This document shows positions 5,821 to 15,226 of a stretch of 19,164 nucleotides of DNA, one piece after another; position 1 is the stretch's first letter, and every line of letters starts with the position of its first letter. The position numbers and the translations under genes were made by a program. Under the pieces are notes generated by a model, which had not been told where the DNA came from, ran no database searches, and saw nothing but the letters and a program-made list of their open reading frames with translations. Origin of the DNA: Phycisphaerales bacterium (GTDB lineage Bacteria; Planctomycetota; Phycisphaerae; Tepidisphaerales; Tepidisphaeraceae); contig PMAK01000258.1 of NCBI GenBank assembly GCA_003153655.1, positions 10,935-30,098 on the forward strand, in the 5' to 3' direction.

Positions 5821-7401
5821 ATGCAAAGCGAAGAAACAACAGTTGTCGAAGATGTGAAGCCGCTGTCGGGTCGGGATGCGGGAGAGACGTATCTGACGCC
5901 ATCCGCGCCGACCAGCGTGATGCCGGCCCCGCGCCGTCGATTGTCCAGGCGTTGGATCGTCCTATCTCTGGTGGCCATTGTGCTGGGGGTCGGCCTGATC
6001 CTCGCCGTGCCGCGGGCGATTTACGCGTGGAACCATGTCTCAACTGACGACGCGATCGTGAACGGTCACGTGACATATATCAGCTCGCGCGTTCTCGGCG
6101 TGGCTCAGCAAGTGTTCGTCGATGACAACCAGTTTGTCGAAGCGGGCACGCCGATGGTGCGAATCGATTCGGCCCCATACCAGCTTGCTGTGGATCAGCG
6201 ACAGGCGGAACTGGCGCGAGCCAAGCTTTCGGTCGCCCAGGAAGTGGCCGCACTGGATGTCGCCAATGCGCAGCTCGATCGCGTGCGGTCCGATGTCCGC
6301 TCCAAGATCGCCAGTCTTCGCGGCGATTGGTATCTGGTTGCCACCGTGCAGGATTTCGTGAAATTCGAAACGTCCGCTTTGCAGGGAAATGTCGCAAGCC
6401 TTCACGAAAAAGAAGCCAACCTCCGGCTCGCGCAGGAAGAATATGACCGGGTTGAAAAGCTCAGCCCGCAAAGCGTCAGCCAGGAAGACATCGATCAGCG
6501 AAAGTCAGCCTTGCAGGTGGCACAGGCACAGCTCGCATCGGCGCAAGCCACGCTCGAACAGACCCGGGCGCTGCTGGGGATCGTTGCCGATCCGAACAAT
6601 CCTGCCGCGGTGCCGGCGGACGTGGCCCAGAATTTCAACGGAACGCAATACGCTCTCTCAACATTTCTGGGCGAATTCGCCCAACTCGGATTGGATATGC
6701 CGCCGATGTCCCTGGCCAAGCTTCAGGAGATGAAGGAACGCTTCGCCGGTTTGGATTACTCAATCGTGATTGAGAATTCCCCGAGCGTCAAAGCAGCCAA
6801 GGCACAGGTGGAATCCGCGCGGGCGGCACTCGGCGGCGAACATTTCGATCGGTCGCATCCGGATTTGCAGCCGGAAATCGTCGCGGCCCAGAAAGCGCTC
6901 GAACAGGCACAGCTCGAACTCGGCTACACGGACATTCGCGCGCCGCTTGCGGGTTACGTCAGCCGGCGAAACGTCAATCCCGGCGCATTCGTTTCGGTGG
7001 GACAGCCGCTGCTGACGATTCGTCCGCTGGCGGATGTCTGGATCGACGCGAATTTCAAAGAAACGCAATTGGCCGATTTGCGCCTCGGGCAGAAGGTGGA
7101 GCTTTATGTTGACGCATATCCGGACAAAGTTTTTCACGGCCGCGTTGCTGGTTTCAGCCCGGGCACGGGCGCGGTGATGTCACTCCTTCCGCCAGAGAAT
7201 GCAACCGGGAATTTCGTAAAGGTTGTGCAGCGATTGCCGGTTCGGATTGAGTTAACCGAGCCAAATCCGAAAGAGACGCCGCTCTTCGCGGGATTGTCCG
7301 TCGATCCCGAGGTGGATATTCGAGCGGAACCCCAGGGACCAGATGCCGGGAAGCGATTGCTTAGCGCCGTTCACGCCGATGCCGGAGCGCAGAGCCAATG
7401 A
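5821..7401 (+). CDS. HlyD/EmrA-type membrane-fusion adaptor
   Basis: A 526-residue periplasmic adaptor of a tripartite or EmrAB-like efflux system. After a 44-residue cytoplasmic lead with RRRLSRRW comes one transmembrane helix (about 45-64). STDDAIVNGHVTYISSRV follows, the EmrA-type entry to the lipoyl half-domain. A long Ala/Gln/Glu-rich coiled-coil hairpin covers about 115-390. The second lipoyl half (DIRAPLAGYVSRRNVNPGAFV), the beta-barrel (ADVWIDANFKETQLADLRLGQ) and a C-terminal region complete it. It is well over 100 residues longer than typical EmrA (about 390), the extra being an insert in the hairpin around residues 255-330 (DPNNPAAVPADV and after). The ATG at 5821 follows tetR by 31 nt with GGGA upstream. 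Its stop overlaps the exporter start by 4 nt (ATGA). Confidence 0.9.
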   Translation: MQSEETTVVEDVKPLSGRDAGETYLTPSAPTSVMPAPRRRLSRRWIVLSLVAIVLGVGLILAVPRAIYAWNHVSTDDAIVNGHVTYISSRVLGVAQQVFVDDNQFVEAGTPMVRIDSAPYQLAVDQRQAELARAKLSVAQEVAALDVANAQLDRVRSDVRSKIASLRGDWYLVATVQDFVKFETSALQGNVASLHEKEANLRLAQEEYDRVEKLSPQSVSQEDIDQRKSALQVAQAQLASAQATLEQTRALLGIVADPNNPAAVPADVAQNFNGTQYALSTFLGEFAQLGLDMPPMSLAKLQEMKERFAGLDYSIVIENSPSVKAAKAQVESARAALGGEHFDRSHPDLQPEIVAAQKALEQAQLELGYTDIRAPLAGYVSRRNVNPGAFVSVGQPLLTIRPLADVWIDANFKETQLADLRLGQKVELYVDAYPDKVFHGRVAGFSPGTGAVMSLLPPENATGNFVKVVQRLPVRIELTEPNPKETPLFAGLSVDPEVDIRAEPQGPDAGKRLLSAVHADAGAQSQ

Positions 7402-9002
7402 CCGCGGCCATTGGCGGTATTCCGATCACTCTGGAACGCGACGAGGACCGGGAATTCAATCCTTGGATCATCGCGCTGACGGTGACGCTCTCCACATTCA
7501 TGGAGGTGCTCGACACGAGCATCGCGAATCTGTCGCTGCCGCACATTGCCGGGTCGATGGCCGCGACCATCGACGAAGCGACGTGGGTGCTCACCAGCTA
7601 TCTCGTCGCCAACGCGGTGATTCTTCCGCTGTCGGGCTGGCTGACTCTTCTGATGGGTCGCAAGCGGTTCAACATGACCTGCGTGCTGGTCTTCACGCTC
7701 AGTTCCGCCCTCTGCGGGATGGCAACCAGTTTGCCGATGCTGATCTGCTTCCGCATCCTTCAGGGAATCGGCGGCGGGGGCCTTCAGCCATCCGTTCAGG
7801 CAATTCTTCTCGACACATTTCCCGTCGCCAAGCGCGGCATGGCAATGGCCGTCTACACCATCGCGGTCCTGGTCGCCCCGGTCCTCGGCCCCACACTCGG
7901 CGGCTGGATCACCGACAGCTATTCCTGGCGATGGATTTTCTATCTCAACGTCCCGGTCGGTGCGATGGCGCTATTGCTCACGCAAATCGTGCTACGCGAT
8001 CCGCCCTACCTCATCGCCCAGCGCGCCGCCCGGCGAGCCAAGCCGTTTCACCTTGATTTCGTCGGCCTGGGACTGATCGCCATTGGGCTGGCCTCGCTCG
8101 AAATCGTGCTGGACAAGGGGCAGGAATCCGATTGGTTCAGCTCGCAATTCATCGTCACATTATCCCTCATCGCCGTCAGCGCCCTGATTGTCGCCGTGAT
8201 CTGGGAACTCCGGCAAGCATCGCCGATCGTTAATCTCCGCCACTTCGCCGAGCGAAATTTCATGCTCAGCAGCATCATCTGCTTCGCGGTCTACGCGACG
8301 CTCTATGCCTCGACGGTGCTGCTCCCGCAAATGCTCCAGACCCTGATGGGATATTCAGCAACAAAGGCTGGATTGGTCCTTTCGCCGGCGGGACTCGTGA
8401 CCATGCTGGAGATGCCGATCATCGGCTGGCTCCTGTCGCGCGGCGTGGATGCGCGGAAGATGATCGCCCTGGGACTTTTGATCGCCGCCGCCGCCGCCGC
8501 ATGGATGTCCCGCCTGAATCTTCAGGTTTCGCAGGCCGACGTGATCTGGCCGCGCATCGTTCAGGTACTGGGCGCGGGCATGATGTTTGTGCCGATCAAT
8601 ACCATCGCTTACCGCTTTATCCCCAAGACCGAAACCAACAACGCATCCGGCCTCTTTTCCCTGATCCGAAATGAAGGCTCAAGCATTGGCGTGGCGCTCG
8701 TAACAACGCTGCTTGCCCGACATATCCAGGTCCACCAGGCGGGCCTCGTCGGCCACATCACCATGCTGAATCCGCTGGCTACTGACATGCTCCACCAGGC
8801 GAGCGGAGCATTCGGGCCGGCCGATCTCACCGGCGGTCGCGGGGCGCTGGCGATGGTTTACGCCCTTGTACAGCAACAGGCGGCCATCCTTTCTTATCTC
8901 GATCTGTTCCAGATGTTTGCATGGATAACGGTGCTGGTTGTTCCCCTCGTATTTTTCATGCGACGCCCCGGCGCATCCAAGGACGCGCTATCGGCTCATT
9001 AA
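7398..9002 (+). CDS. EmrB/DHA2-family MFS exporter (14 TM)
   Basis: A 534-residue major facilitator transporter of the DHA2 (drug:H+ antiporter, 14-helix) type, in the inner membrane. The first helix carries [19 protein letters not shown], the DHA2 motif D1. [20 protein letters not shown] and MGRKR give motif A, and [14 protein letters not shown] gives motif [33 protein letters not shown] gives motif C, typical of exporters. Later helices continue to residue 525, ending with a short basic tail. The ATG overlaps the adaptor stop, so the two are translationally coupled and probably form one pump. The substrate is unknown; EmrAB relatives export hydrophobic compounds. Confidence 0.93.
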   Translation: MTAAIGGIPITLERDEDREFNPWIIALTVTLSTFMEVLDTSIANLSLPHIAGSMAATIDEATWVLTSYLVANAVILPLSGWLTLLMGRKRFNMTCVLVFTLSSALCGMATSLPMLICFRILQGIGGGGLQPSVQAILLDTFPVAKRGMAMAVYTIAVLVAPVLGPTLGGWITDSYSWRWIFYLNVPVGAMALLLTQIVLRDPPYLIAQRAARRAKPFHLDFVGLGLIAIGLASLEIVLDKGQESDWFSSQFIVTLSLIAVSALIVAVIWELRQASPIVNLRHFAERNFMLSSIICFAVYATLYASTVLLPQMLQTLMGYSATKAGLVLSPAGLVTMLEMPIIGWLLSRGVDARKMIALGLLIAAAAAAWMSRLNLQVSQADVIWPRIVQVLGAGMMFVPINTIAYRFIPKTETNNASGLFSLIRNEGSSIGVALVTTLLARHIQVHQAGLVGHITMLNPLATDMLHQASGAFGPADLTGGRGALAMVYALVQQQAAILSYLDLFQMFAWITVLVVPLVFFMRRPGASKDALSAH

Positions 9003-9045
9003 ATGTTTGATTCTCACCGCAAAAGGGATAACTTCCTCGGACCTT

Positions 9046-10674
9046 ATGAGCACAATCTACCTGATCGCTAGCGGTGATTTACGCGTTTCTGCTAATCGCA
9101 AGTGCGAATCCGAGCAATTGAAGATGGAGCAAAGCCTGATCGCCGCGATCGAAAGACTCGGCGGCACGGTGAAGCGCGCCCACGGCTACCGCGAAGAGGT
9201 CGGCCACAGCTTCATCGATTCGCAGAAATATGGGATGGAAGTATTTCGCGGCATTCCCCCCAAAGCCCCTCTCATCGTCGCCGAGGCTGTCTGGCAATAT
9301 TCGCACCATGTCCTGCACGGCCTGCAATTTCACAAAGGTCCTATCCTCACCATCGCCAATTGGAGCGGCACCTGGCCCGGACTCGTCGGCATGCTCAACC
9401 TTAACGGCTCAATGGCCAAGGCAGGCATCAAATATTCAACCCTCTGGAGCGAGGATTTTGAGAGCGACCCGGCATTTCAAAAAAAACTTCGCCGCTGGAT
9501 GAAGGGCCAGAAGGTCTCACATGACACCAGCCACGTTCAACGGCTGAAGTCCGTGAAAATTCCGTCGGAAGCGAAAAGAATCGGCGCTGGATTTGCCAAT
9601 CGCCTTCGCAACGACAAGGCAATCATGGGCGTATTCGACGAAGGCTGCATGGGGATGTTCAATGCGATCATTCCCGATGCGCTGCTTAACCAGACCGGCG
9701 TGTTCAAGGAGCGATTGAGCCAGAGCGCCCTCTACTATGCGATGACCCAGATCAGCGATCCCGAAGCCCGCGCGGTTTTCGATTGGTACAAAGCACATGG
9801 CGTGAATTTCCATTTCGGCTCCGGCGAAGAAAACGACCTGACCGAGCGCCAGGTGCTGGAACAATGCCGGATGTATATCGCGGCCCTTCGCATCGCGGAC
9901 GATTTTGGCTGTCACACGATTGGCATTCAATATCAGCAGGGCTTGAAAGACCTGAGTCCCGCGAGCGATCTCGTCGAGGGAACGCTGAACAACGTCGAAC
10001 GCCCCCCGGTAAAGAGCTCCGACGCCCAGCGCGAACTATACGCCGGCGAGGCATTGCCGCATTTCAATGAAGTAGACGAGTGCGCCGCGCTGGATGGGCT
10101 GGTGACCTATCAGCTTTGGCGCGAGCTTGGATTTGATCCCGAAAATACGCTGCACGATCTGCGGTGGGGCCGTCATTACACCGGCCCCGGCAAGGATGTC
10201 GATGGCAACGAAGCCGAGATCGACGCCTATGTCTGGGTTTTTGAAATCAGCGGCGGCGCGCCCCCGAAACACTTTGTCGGCGGATGGGCCGGCACTCACA
10301 GCTATCGTCAGCCGCCGATGTATTTCCGTCTCGGCGGCGGCACCTGTGCGGGAATCAGCAAATGTGGGCACATCGTCTGGAGCCGGGTGTTTGTGAAAGG
10401 GGAAAAACTTAGGATGGATATCGGGCTCGCCGAGGCAATCGGATTGCCCGACGCCGAGACGCAGGACCGATTGAATCAGACGACGCCGGTCTGGCCGATC
10501 ATGCACGCCGTGCTCAAGGGCGTCACCCGCGATCAAATGATGGGCCGCCATCTGGCGAATCACATACAAGTCGCCTACGCCCCGAGCGCCAAGGAGGCAA
10601 GAAAAGCGCTATTCGCCAAGGCGGCCGCGATGGCGGAACTGGGCCTCAAGGTCTCTATCTGCGGTGAGGTGTAA
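9046..10674 (+). CDS. L-fucose/L-arabinose isomerase-like protein
   Basis: A 542-residue protein that I place with the FucI/AraA-like sugar isomerases (COG2407-type) on motif grounds. [13 protein letters not shown] (E342, D344) resembles the EVDxxAAL segment that holds metal ligands in fucose isomerases, and [22 protein letters not shown] resembles the preceding domain junction. Other conserved-looking stretches are [15 protein letters not shown] (N-terminal domain) and [23 protein letters not shown] (C-terminal domain). The sugar is not determined. The start is the ATG at 9046, 43 nt after the exporter; the open frame extends into the exporter, but those residues are shadow. It is followed at once by a short-chain dehydrogenase, so a carbohydrate or polyol step shared by the two is plausible. 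The family call is moderate. Confidence 0.6.
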   Translation: MSTIYLIASGDLRVSANRKCESEQLKMEQSLIAAIERLGGTVKRAHGYREEVGHSFIDSQKYGMEVFRGIPPKAPLIVAEAVWQYSHHVLHGLQFHKGPILTIANWSGTWPGLVGMLNLNGSMAKAGIKYSTLWSEDFESDPAFQKKLRRWMKGQKVSHDTSHVQRLKSVKIPSEAKRIGAGFANRLRNDKAIMGVFDEGCMGMFNAIIPDALLNQTGVFKERLSQSALYYAMTQISDPEARAVFDWYKAHGVNFHFGSGEENDLTERQVLEQCRMYIAALRIADDFGCHTIGIQYQQGLKDLSPASDLVEGTLNNVERPPVKSSDAQRELYAGEALPHFNEVDECAALDGLVTYQLWRELGFDPENTLHDLRWGRHYTGPGKDVDGNEAEIDAYVWVFEISGGAPPKHFVGGWAGTHSYRQPPMYFRLGGGTCAGISKCGHIVWSRVFVKGEKLRMDIGLAEAIGLPDAETQDRLNQTTPVWPIMHAVLKGVTRDQMMGRHLANHIQVAYAPSAKEARKALFAKAAAMAELGLKVSICGEV

Positions 10675-10678
10675 TTTG
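10666..10678 (+). promoter_or_regulatory. Ribosome binding site choosing a TTG start
   Basis: GAGG (10666-10669), within GGTGAGGTG at the very end of the isomerase gene, lies 6 nt before TTG at 10676. The in-frame GTG at 10664 has no purine-rich site upstream and lies within the isomerase coding end. This favours TTG as the real start of the dehydrogenase. The upstream stop lies between, so the two genes are probably translationally coupled. Confidence 0.6.
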
Positions 10679-11434
10679 CCCGAGAAGGATTTGGCAAATC
10701 GCGTGGCACTCGTGACCGGCGCATCCCGCGGCCTAGGCGCGGCAATGGCGCAATCGCTCGGACATCGCGGCGCAAAGGTCGCCGTTAACTATTTCGCCGG
10801 CGCGGAAAAAGCCGAGGCCGTCGCCGCGGGCATTCGTCACGCGGGTGGAATTGCCCAGCCCTTCGGCGCGGATGTGCGGGATGAAAAGCAGGTCGATCGA
10901 CTCATCGGTGAGGTCACGAAAAAATGGGGGCCAATCGACATCCTCGTCCTCAACGCCACCGGTCCGCAGCCGATGCTGAAAATCGAAGAATTGACTTGGC
11001 AAGCCTGTCTCGATCAACTCGAATTCTTCGTCAAAAGTCCCGTGCTTTTGGTGAAGGCAACCGTCGCCGGGATGAAGGAACGAAAGTACGGCCGGATCAT
11101 TCAGATCGGCTCGGAGGTTTTCGAATCCGGATTGGCCCCGTTCTCGAACTATGTCTCGGCCAAGGGGGCTCAGTTGGGATTGACCCGGTCGTGGGCCAAG
11201 GAATTGGGGCCGTGGGGAATTACCGTCAACATCGTTTCGCCAGGATGGATCCCGGTCGAGCGTCACGCGGATATTCCGGATTCGTCGAAACAGGGTTACG
11301 CCTCGCAGGTTCCGCTCGGCAGGCAGGGCGTGCCGGACGATGTCGCGCAGATGGTCGCGTTCCTGGCATCAGACGCCGCGAATTTCATCACGGGGCAGAA
11401 AATTTCCGTCAACGGCGGCAACACGCTGGAATGA
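10676..11434 (+). CDS. Short-chain dehydrogenase/reductase (SDR), FabG-like
   Basis: A 252-residue classical SDR from the likely TTG start. The nucleotide loop TGASRGLG is at about 16-23. The NNAG-type motif is replaced by NATG (in LVLNATGP). The catalytic triad is S146, Y159 and K163 (YVSAK), and ITVNIVSPGWI plus NFITGQKISVNGG mark the C-terminal structural motifs. Residues after the first strand (NYFAGAEKAEA) do not contain the acidic switch of strict NAD enzymes, so NADP is more likely. The neighbouring isomerase-like gene suggests a sugar or polyol substrate, but acyl reductases share these motifs. The gene ends 6 nt before the TPR protein. Confidence 0.88.
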   Translation: MPEKDLANRVALVTGASRGLGAAMAQSLGHRGAKVAVNYFAGAEKAEAVAAGIRHAGGIAQPFGADVRDEKQVDRLIGEVTKKWGPIDILVLNATGPQPMLKIEELTWQACLDQLEFFVKSPVLLVKATVAGMKERKYGRIIQIGSEVFESGLAPFSNYVSAKGAQLGLTRSWAKELGPWGITVNIVSPGWIPVERHADIPDSSKQGYASQVPLGRQGVPDDVAQMVAFLASDAANFITGQKISVNGGNTLE

Positions 11435-11440
11435 TCGGTC

Positions 11441-13561
11441 ATGCAAGGCAGTCAACAGCTCACCATTCCACAGACGCTGGACCTGGCGCTTGCCCATCAC
11501 CGTCAGGGACGGCTCCGCGACGCTGAGGAAATTTATCGGAAAATCCTCGTAAGCCAACCCGATTTTGTGCCGGCGCTTCACATGCTCGGCGTCGCGATCT
11601 ACCAGACGGGCCGGCACAACGAAGGCATCGCACTCGTTCGCCGCGCAATAGAGCTGAATCCGAATTATGCCGAAGCGATGGCAAACCTCGGTCATCTTTT
11701 GCGCGAACAGGGGCGGATTAACGAAGCGATCGACTGCTGTCGGCGAGCCCTCCAATTGCAGCCGGCTCTTCCCGAAGCACACGTGAACCTTGGCAGCGCG
11801 TTTTTCGCATTGGGAAATTTCCAGGAGGCCGAACGTTGCCATCGCCAGGCGATTGCCCTGCGGCCGAACTATCCCGATGCATATACAAACCTCGGCAACA
11901 CGCTTCAATCGCTCGAGCGGAATGAAGAAGCAGCCGCGGCTCACTTCAGGGCGATCGAGATGCGCCCGGATTTCCCCGAAGGGCACAACAATCTGGCCGC
12001 GCTGTTGCACGGGATCGGGAAGGTGGACCAGGCGATCGATCATTACGAAAGGGCGATCAAGCTCAGGCCCGAATATCCCGAAGCGCTCAGCAATCTGGCC
12101 AATGCGCTTCAGGCCAGGAAACGATATGACGAGGCGATTGCTCTTTGCCGCCGCGCGTTGCAGATACAGCCGAACAATCCGGACGCGTACAACAACATGG
12201 GCAACGCGTTTCAGGAGAAGGGAGACATCCAAACCGCCATCGCGTGTTTCCGCAAAGCCCTCGAATTTCAGCCGAACCATGTTGATGCGATGAACAACCT
12301 CGGCAATTGCATGCAGGAACAGGGCCGATTGGACGAAGCGATTGCTTTCTACCGAAAAGCGATTGAGCTAAGGCCGATATTCGCCAGGGCGTTCGGCAAT
12401 CTCGGCAACGCGCTGCGCGCGCAAGGGAAGATTGACGAGTCGATCATGATATGCAGCCGGGCTGTGGAATTGCAGCCGCGCCTGGAAGAAGCGTATGTGA
12501 ATCTCGGAACGGCTTTGCACATGGCCGGGCGATACGCCGAGGGAATTGCCGCGTGCAGGAAAGCCATTGAGCTTCGCGCGGATTTTCCCGAAGCGCATAA
12601 GGATTTGTCGCTCATGTTGCTTGTGCAGGAAAAGTTTGAGGATGGGTGGAAAGAATATGAGTGGAGGCTGCGCTTGCCCCATTATTTCAATTCCCCGTCG
12701 CGGTTTATCCAACCGATGTGGGATGGATCGGACCTTGCCGGCCGCACCATTTTCGTCCATGCCGAGCAGGGCCTCGGCGACACCATTCACTTCGTGAGAT
12801 TTTTACCCCTGCTGCAAAAACAAGCCAAGCAAGTGATTCTTGAATGCCAGCTGGAACTTGTGCGGCTGATGAAACAGACCGAAATGTTCAGCGGAATGGA
12901 AATCGTCGCACGGGACAAAATGGTTCGCCCGACGGCAGGGTTCGATGTTCATGTTCCTCTATTAAGCTTGCCGCTGCTTCTGCGAAGACTAGCCCCGACT
13001 GACCACGCAGGCGTAGCACAGCCGCCGTACATGAAGGCCGATTCGAGTTTACGGGAGCAATGGCACGCGCGCTTGGCAGGTAGTCATAAATTGAGGGTTG
13101 GGCTGGCATGGGCAGGAAGTCCGGTCAACAAAAATGACCGGCATCGTTCTATCTCGCTATCAGCGCTGACTCCGCTGGCGATGTCCGGTGTCGAATTCTA
13201 CACCTTGCAATTCGGCCAGCCTGCCAAGGAATCGGCTAGTCCTCCAGATGGAATGGATTTGATCGACTTCACCCCAAATATCAGCGATTTTGCGGACACA
13301 GCCGCACTACTTCCGGAACTGGACCTGGTGATCTGCGTCGATACCGCGCTGGCTCATCTCGCCGGCGCCATGGGCAGGCCGGTCTGGGTCCTGCTGCAAT
13401 TCACGCCGGATTTCCGCTGGTTGCTGGAAGGCGAAGAAACGGCGTGGTATCCGTCGATGCGGCTGTTCAGGCAGAAGAAATTTGGTGATTGGGACCAGGT
13501 GATCAACAAAGTTGCCGGAGAATTGAGCAAGTACGCAAAGGAAAACCAGGGCGTCGATTGA
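11441..13561 (+). CDS. TPR-repeat protein with GT-B/glycosyltransferase-9-like C-terminus
   Basis: A 706-residue protein. Residues 9-382 are eleven uninterrupted 34-residue tetratricopeptide repeats in perfect phase, most with the pattern NLGxxLxxxG..EAI..xxRAxxLxP; a twelfth unit (383-416) is degenerate. They should form a superhelix for protein binding. The C-terminal region (about 417-700) has HAEQGLGDTIHFVRFLPLL, GLAWAGSPVNKNDRHRSIS and CVDTALAHLAGAMGRPVWVLL (D634), which resemble the two Rossmann halves of heptosyltransferase/GT9-type and SPINDLY-like transferases. The likely role is scaffolding plus sugar transfer, but the donor is unknown. No signal peptide is seen, so it is probably cytoplasmic. 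The ATG is 6 nt after the dehydrogenase stop. A promoter for fumC overlaps the end. Confidence 0.88.
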   Translation: MQGSQQLTIPQTLDLALAHHRQGRLRDAEEIYRKILVSQPDFVPALHMLGVAIYQTGRHNEGIALVRRAIELNPNYAEAMANLGHLLREQGRINEAIDCCRRALQLQPALPEAHVNLGSAFFALGNFQEAERCHRQAIALRPNYPDAYTNLGNTLQSLERNEEAAAAHFRAIEMRPDFPEGHNNLAALLHGIGKVDQAIDHYERAIKLRPEYPEALSNLANALQARKRYDEAIALCRRALQIQPNNPDAYNNMGNAFQEKGDIQTAIACFRKALEFQPNHVDAMNNLGNCMQEQGRLDEAIAFYRKAIELRPIFARAFGNLGNALRAQGKIDESIMICSRAVELQPRLEEAYVNLGTALHMAGRYAEGIAACRKAIELRADFPEAHKDLSLMLLVQEKFEDGWKEYEWRLRLPHYFNSPSRFIQPMWDGSDLAGRTIFVHAEQGLGDTIHFVRFLPLLQKQAKQVILECQLELVRLMKQTEMFSGMEIVARDKMVRPTAGFDVHVPLLSLPLLLRRLAPTDHAGVAQPPYMKADSSLREQWHARLAGSHKLRVGLAWAGSPVNKNDRHRSISLSALTPLAMSGVEFYTLQFGQPAKESASPPDGMDLIDFTPNISDFADTAALLPELDLVICVDTALAHLAGAMGRPVWVLLQFTPDFRWLLEGEETAWYPSMRLFRQKKFGDWDQVINKVAGELSKYAKENQGVD

Positions 13562-13585
13562 TTCGAGGGTTCCCTGCTCCATAAT
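13558..13585 (+). promoter_or_regulatory. Candidate fumC promoter
   Basis: TTGATT (13558-13563), a 16-nt spacer and CATAAT (13580-13585) match the sigma-70 boxes at most positions. It overlaps the last codons of the TPR gene and lies 26 nt before the fumC ATG, which has GAGGTG at 13602-13607. This suggests fumC can be transcribed on its own. Confidence 0.45.
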
Positions 13586-13611
13586 GCGTGCTTTGCAGAA
13601 TGAGGTGATTC

Positions 13612-15036
13612 ATGGCTGATTCCGTTCGGACAGAGAAAGATTCAATGGGCGAGATGCGCGTCCCGGTCGACGCGTATTACGGGGCGCAGACCGCGCGGGC
13701 GATGGAAAATTTTCCGGTCTCTGATTTACGGTTCAGCCGGCGGTTCATTGCCGCCATGGGGCTCGTGAAGTGGTGCTGCGCACAGGTGAATCATGAACTC
13801 GGATTGCTCGATGACAAGCGGACGCAGTTGATCCAGCAGGCGGCCCAGGAAGTGATCGACGGCAAGCTCGATGCCGAGTTTGTCGTCGATATCTTTCAAA
13901 CTGGCTCCGGCACCTCCACAAACATGAACGCCAACGAGGTCATCGCCGGTCGCGCCAATGAAATCGCGGCGGGAAAGCGCGGCGGCAAAGACCCGATCCA
14001 TCCCAACGATCACGTCAATATGGAGCAAAGCTCCAACGATGTGATCCCAACCGCCATGCACATCAGCGCATCAATGGCGGTCAAAGAATCTCTCTGCCCC
14101 GCGCTCGAGCATCTCGCGGCTGCGCTGAAACGCAAGGCGGACCAGTACGATTCCATCGTAAAGATCGGCCGAACCCATTTGCAGGATGCAACCCCGATCC
14201 GGCTCGGCCAGGAACTCGGCGGTTACGCCCAGCAGGCGAAAATGGGAACAGTGCGCTGCTTAAGAGCAATCTATGCTCTGCGAGAACTTCCCCTCGGCGG
14301 AACAGCCGTCGGCACGGGGATCAATTCACACCCTGATTTCGCGAAGCGGGCCGTGGCTCTTATCGCGCAGAAAACCGGAATCGCATTCGAGGAAGCAACG
14401 AATCACTTCGAGGCGCAATCAGCCAAGGATGCCATCGTCGAGGCCAGCGCCCTGACCAAAACAATCGCCGTCAGCCTGACCAAAATCGCCAACGACATTC
14501 GCTGGCTGGCCAGCGGGCCGCGCTGCGGACTCGGCGAAATTTCGATACCGGCAACCCAGCCGGGCAGCAGCATCATGCCGGGCAAGGTGAATCCGGTGAT
14601 GAGCGAGATGATGCTTCAGGTCGCGGCACAGGTGATGGGAAACGACGCAACCGTAGCCTGGGCCGGCGCAATGGGGAGCACCTTTGAGTTGAACGTGATG
14701 ATGCCGGTGATGGCGTTCAACCTGCTTCAATCAATCGAATTGCTATCCCGAGCGGCCAGAATATTCGCCGACCGGTGCGTGGCTGGATTAGAAGCCAACG
14801 CCGAGCGTTGCGCGGAACTGGTCGAGCAATCACTGGCAATGTGCACAAGCCTCGCCCCGGCGATCGGATACGACAAAGCCGCCGAAGTTGCCAAGGAAAG
14901 CCAGAAGACAGGCAAAACAGTCCGGCAAGTGGCCGCCGAAAAGAAATTGCTGGGCGATGCGGAGTTAAAGAAGGCGCTCGACCCGCTCCGCATGACCCAG
15001 CCGCAAGCGGATATCCTGGGCAGTGGCGGGGGATGA
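13612..15036 (+). CDS. fumC: Class II fumarate hydratase
   Basis: A 474-residue, iron-independent fumarase of the FumC type that interconverts fumarate and malate in the cytosolic TCA cycle; the active enzyme is a tetramer. The order of conserved blocks fits: DIFQTGSGTSTNMNANEVI, HPNDHVNMEQSSNDVIPTAMHI, GRTHLQDATPIRLGQE (catalytic H189) and GSSIMPGKVNP (318-328), the superfamily signature with the catalytic Ser in the flexible SS loop. The THLQDATP block points to fumarase rather than aspartase. The length is normal. The ATG has GAGGTG spaced 4 nt upstream. The C-terminus (LGSGGG) is slightly extended and glycine-rich. It is not in an obvious pathway operon with its neighbours. Confidence 0.96.
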   Translation: MADSVRTEKDSMGEMRVPVDAYYGAQTARAMENFPVSDLRFSRRFIAAMGLVKWCCAQVNHELGLLDDKRTQLIQQAAQEVIDGKLDAEFVVDIFQTGSGTSTNMNANEVIAGRANEIAAGKRGGKDPIHPNDHVNMEQSSNDVIPTAMHISASMAVKESLCPALEHLAAALKRKADQYDSIVKIGRTHLQDATPIRLGQELGGYAQQAKMGTVRCLRAIYALRELPLGGTAVGTGINSHPDFAKRAVALIAQKTGIAFEEATNHFEAQSAKDAIVEASALTKTIAVSLTKIANDIRWLASGPRCGLGEISIPATQPGSSIMPGKVNPVMSEMMLQVAAQVMGNDATVAWAGAMGSTFELNVMMPVMAFNLLQSIELLSRAARIFADRCVAGLEANAERCAELVEQSLAMCTSLAPAIGYDKAAEVAKESQKTGKTVRQVAAEKKLLGDAELKKALDPLRMTQPQADILGSGGG

Positions 15037-15080
15037 CGCGCAGATAAATTGGTGGATTACGGCCCAATTTAGATATTAAA

Positions 15081-15145
15081 TTCCTTCGCGTCTGCCTTCG
15101 CGACCTGTCCCGATGTATCGGGGTCTTGGCGTCTTCGCGATTAAT
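15081..15145 (-). repeat. Intergenic GCGAAG(A/G)C-type repeat with central hairpin
   Basis: Read on the minus strand, this part of the fumC-mutS gap starts with TTAATCGCGAAGACGCCAAG. A short hairpin (CCCGA/TCGGG around a 4-nt loop, 15109-15122) follows, then two further GCGAAG units (GTCGCGAAGG and GACGCGAAGG). Intergenic stretches with repeated CGCRAAGAC-type words are known dispersed elements in several bacterial groups, so I read it as one copy. The hairpin has no T tract, so it is not an intrinsic terminator. The remaining gap (15037-15080 and 15146-15226) holds nothing I recognise. Confidence 0.5.
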
Positions 15146-15226
15146 TCGCATTCAAGCCAAAGTTGAAACACACTGATTATTCTTGCAACCGGATCGCCCG
15201 CCTCATACCTTGACGGCTGCGGGCCT

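Noticed and set aside
9003..9045. Promoter for the isomerase-like gene
   Set aside because: TTGATT and TAACTT can be read with a 16-nt spacer, but both matches are weak and read-through from the efflux operon is equally likely.
11369..12280. Minus-strand open frame of 303 codons over the TPR gene
   Set aside because: Its repeats only mirror the TPR codons on the other strand; no independent family is seen.
15109..15122. Hairpin after fumC as an intrinsic terminator
   Set aside because: The stem is only five pairs with a 4-nt loop and no T tract follows; it looks like part of the repeat element.
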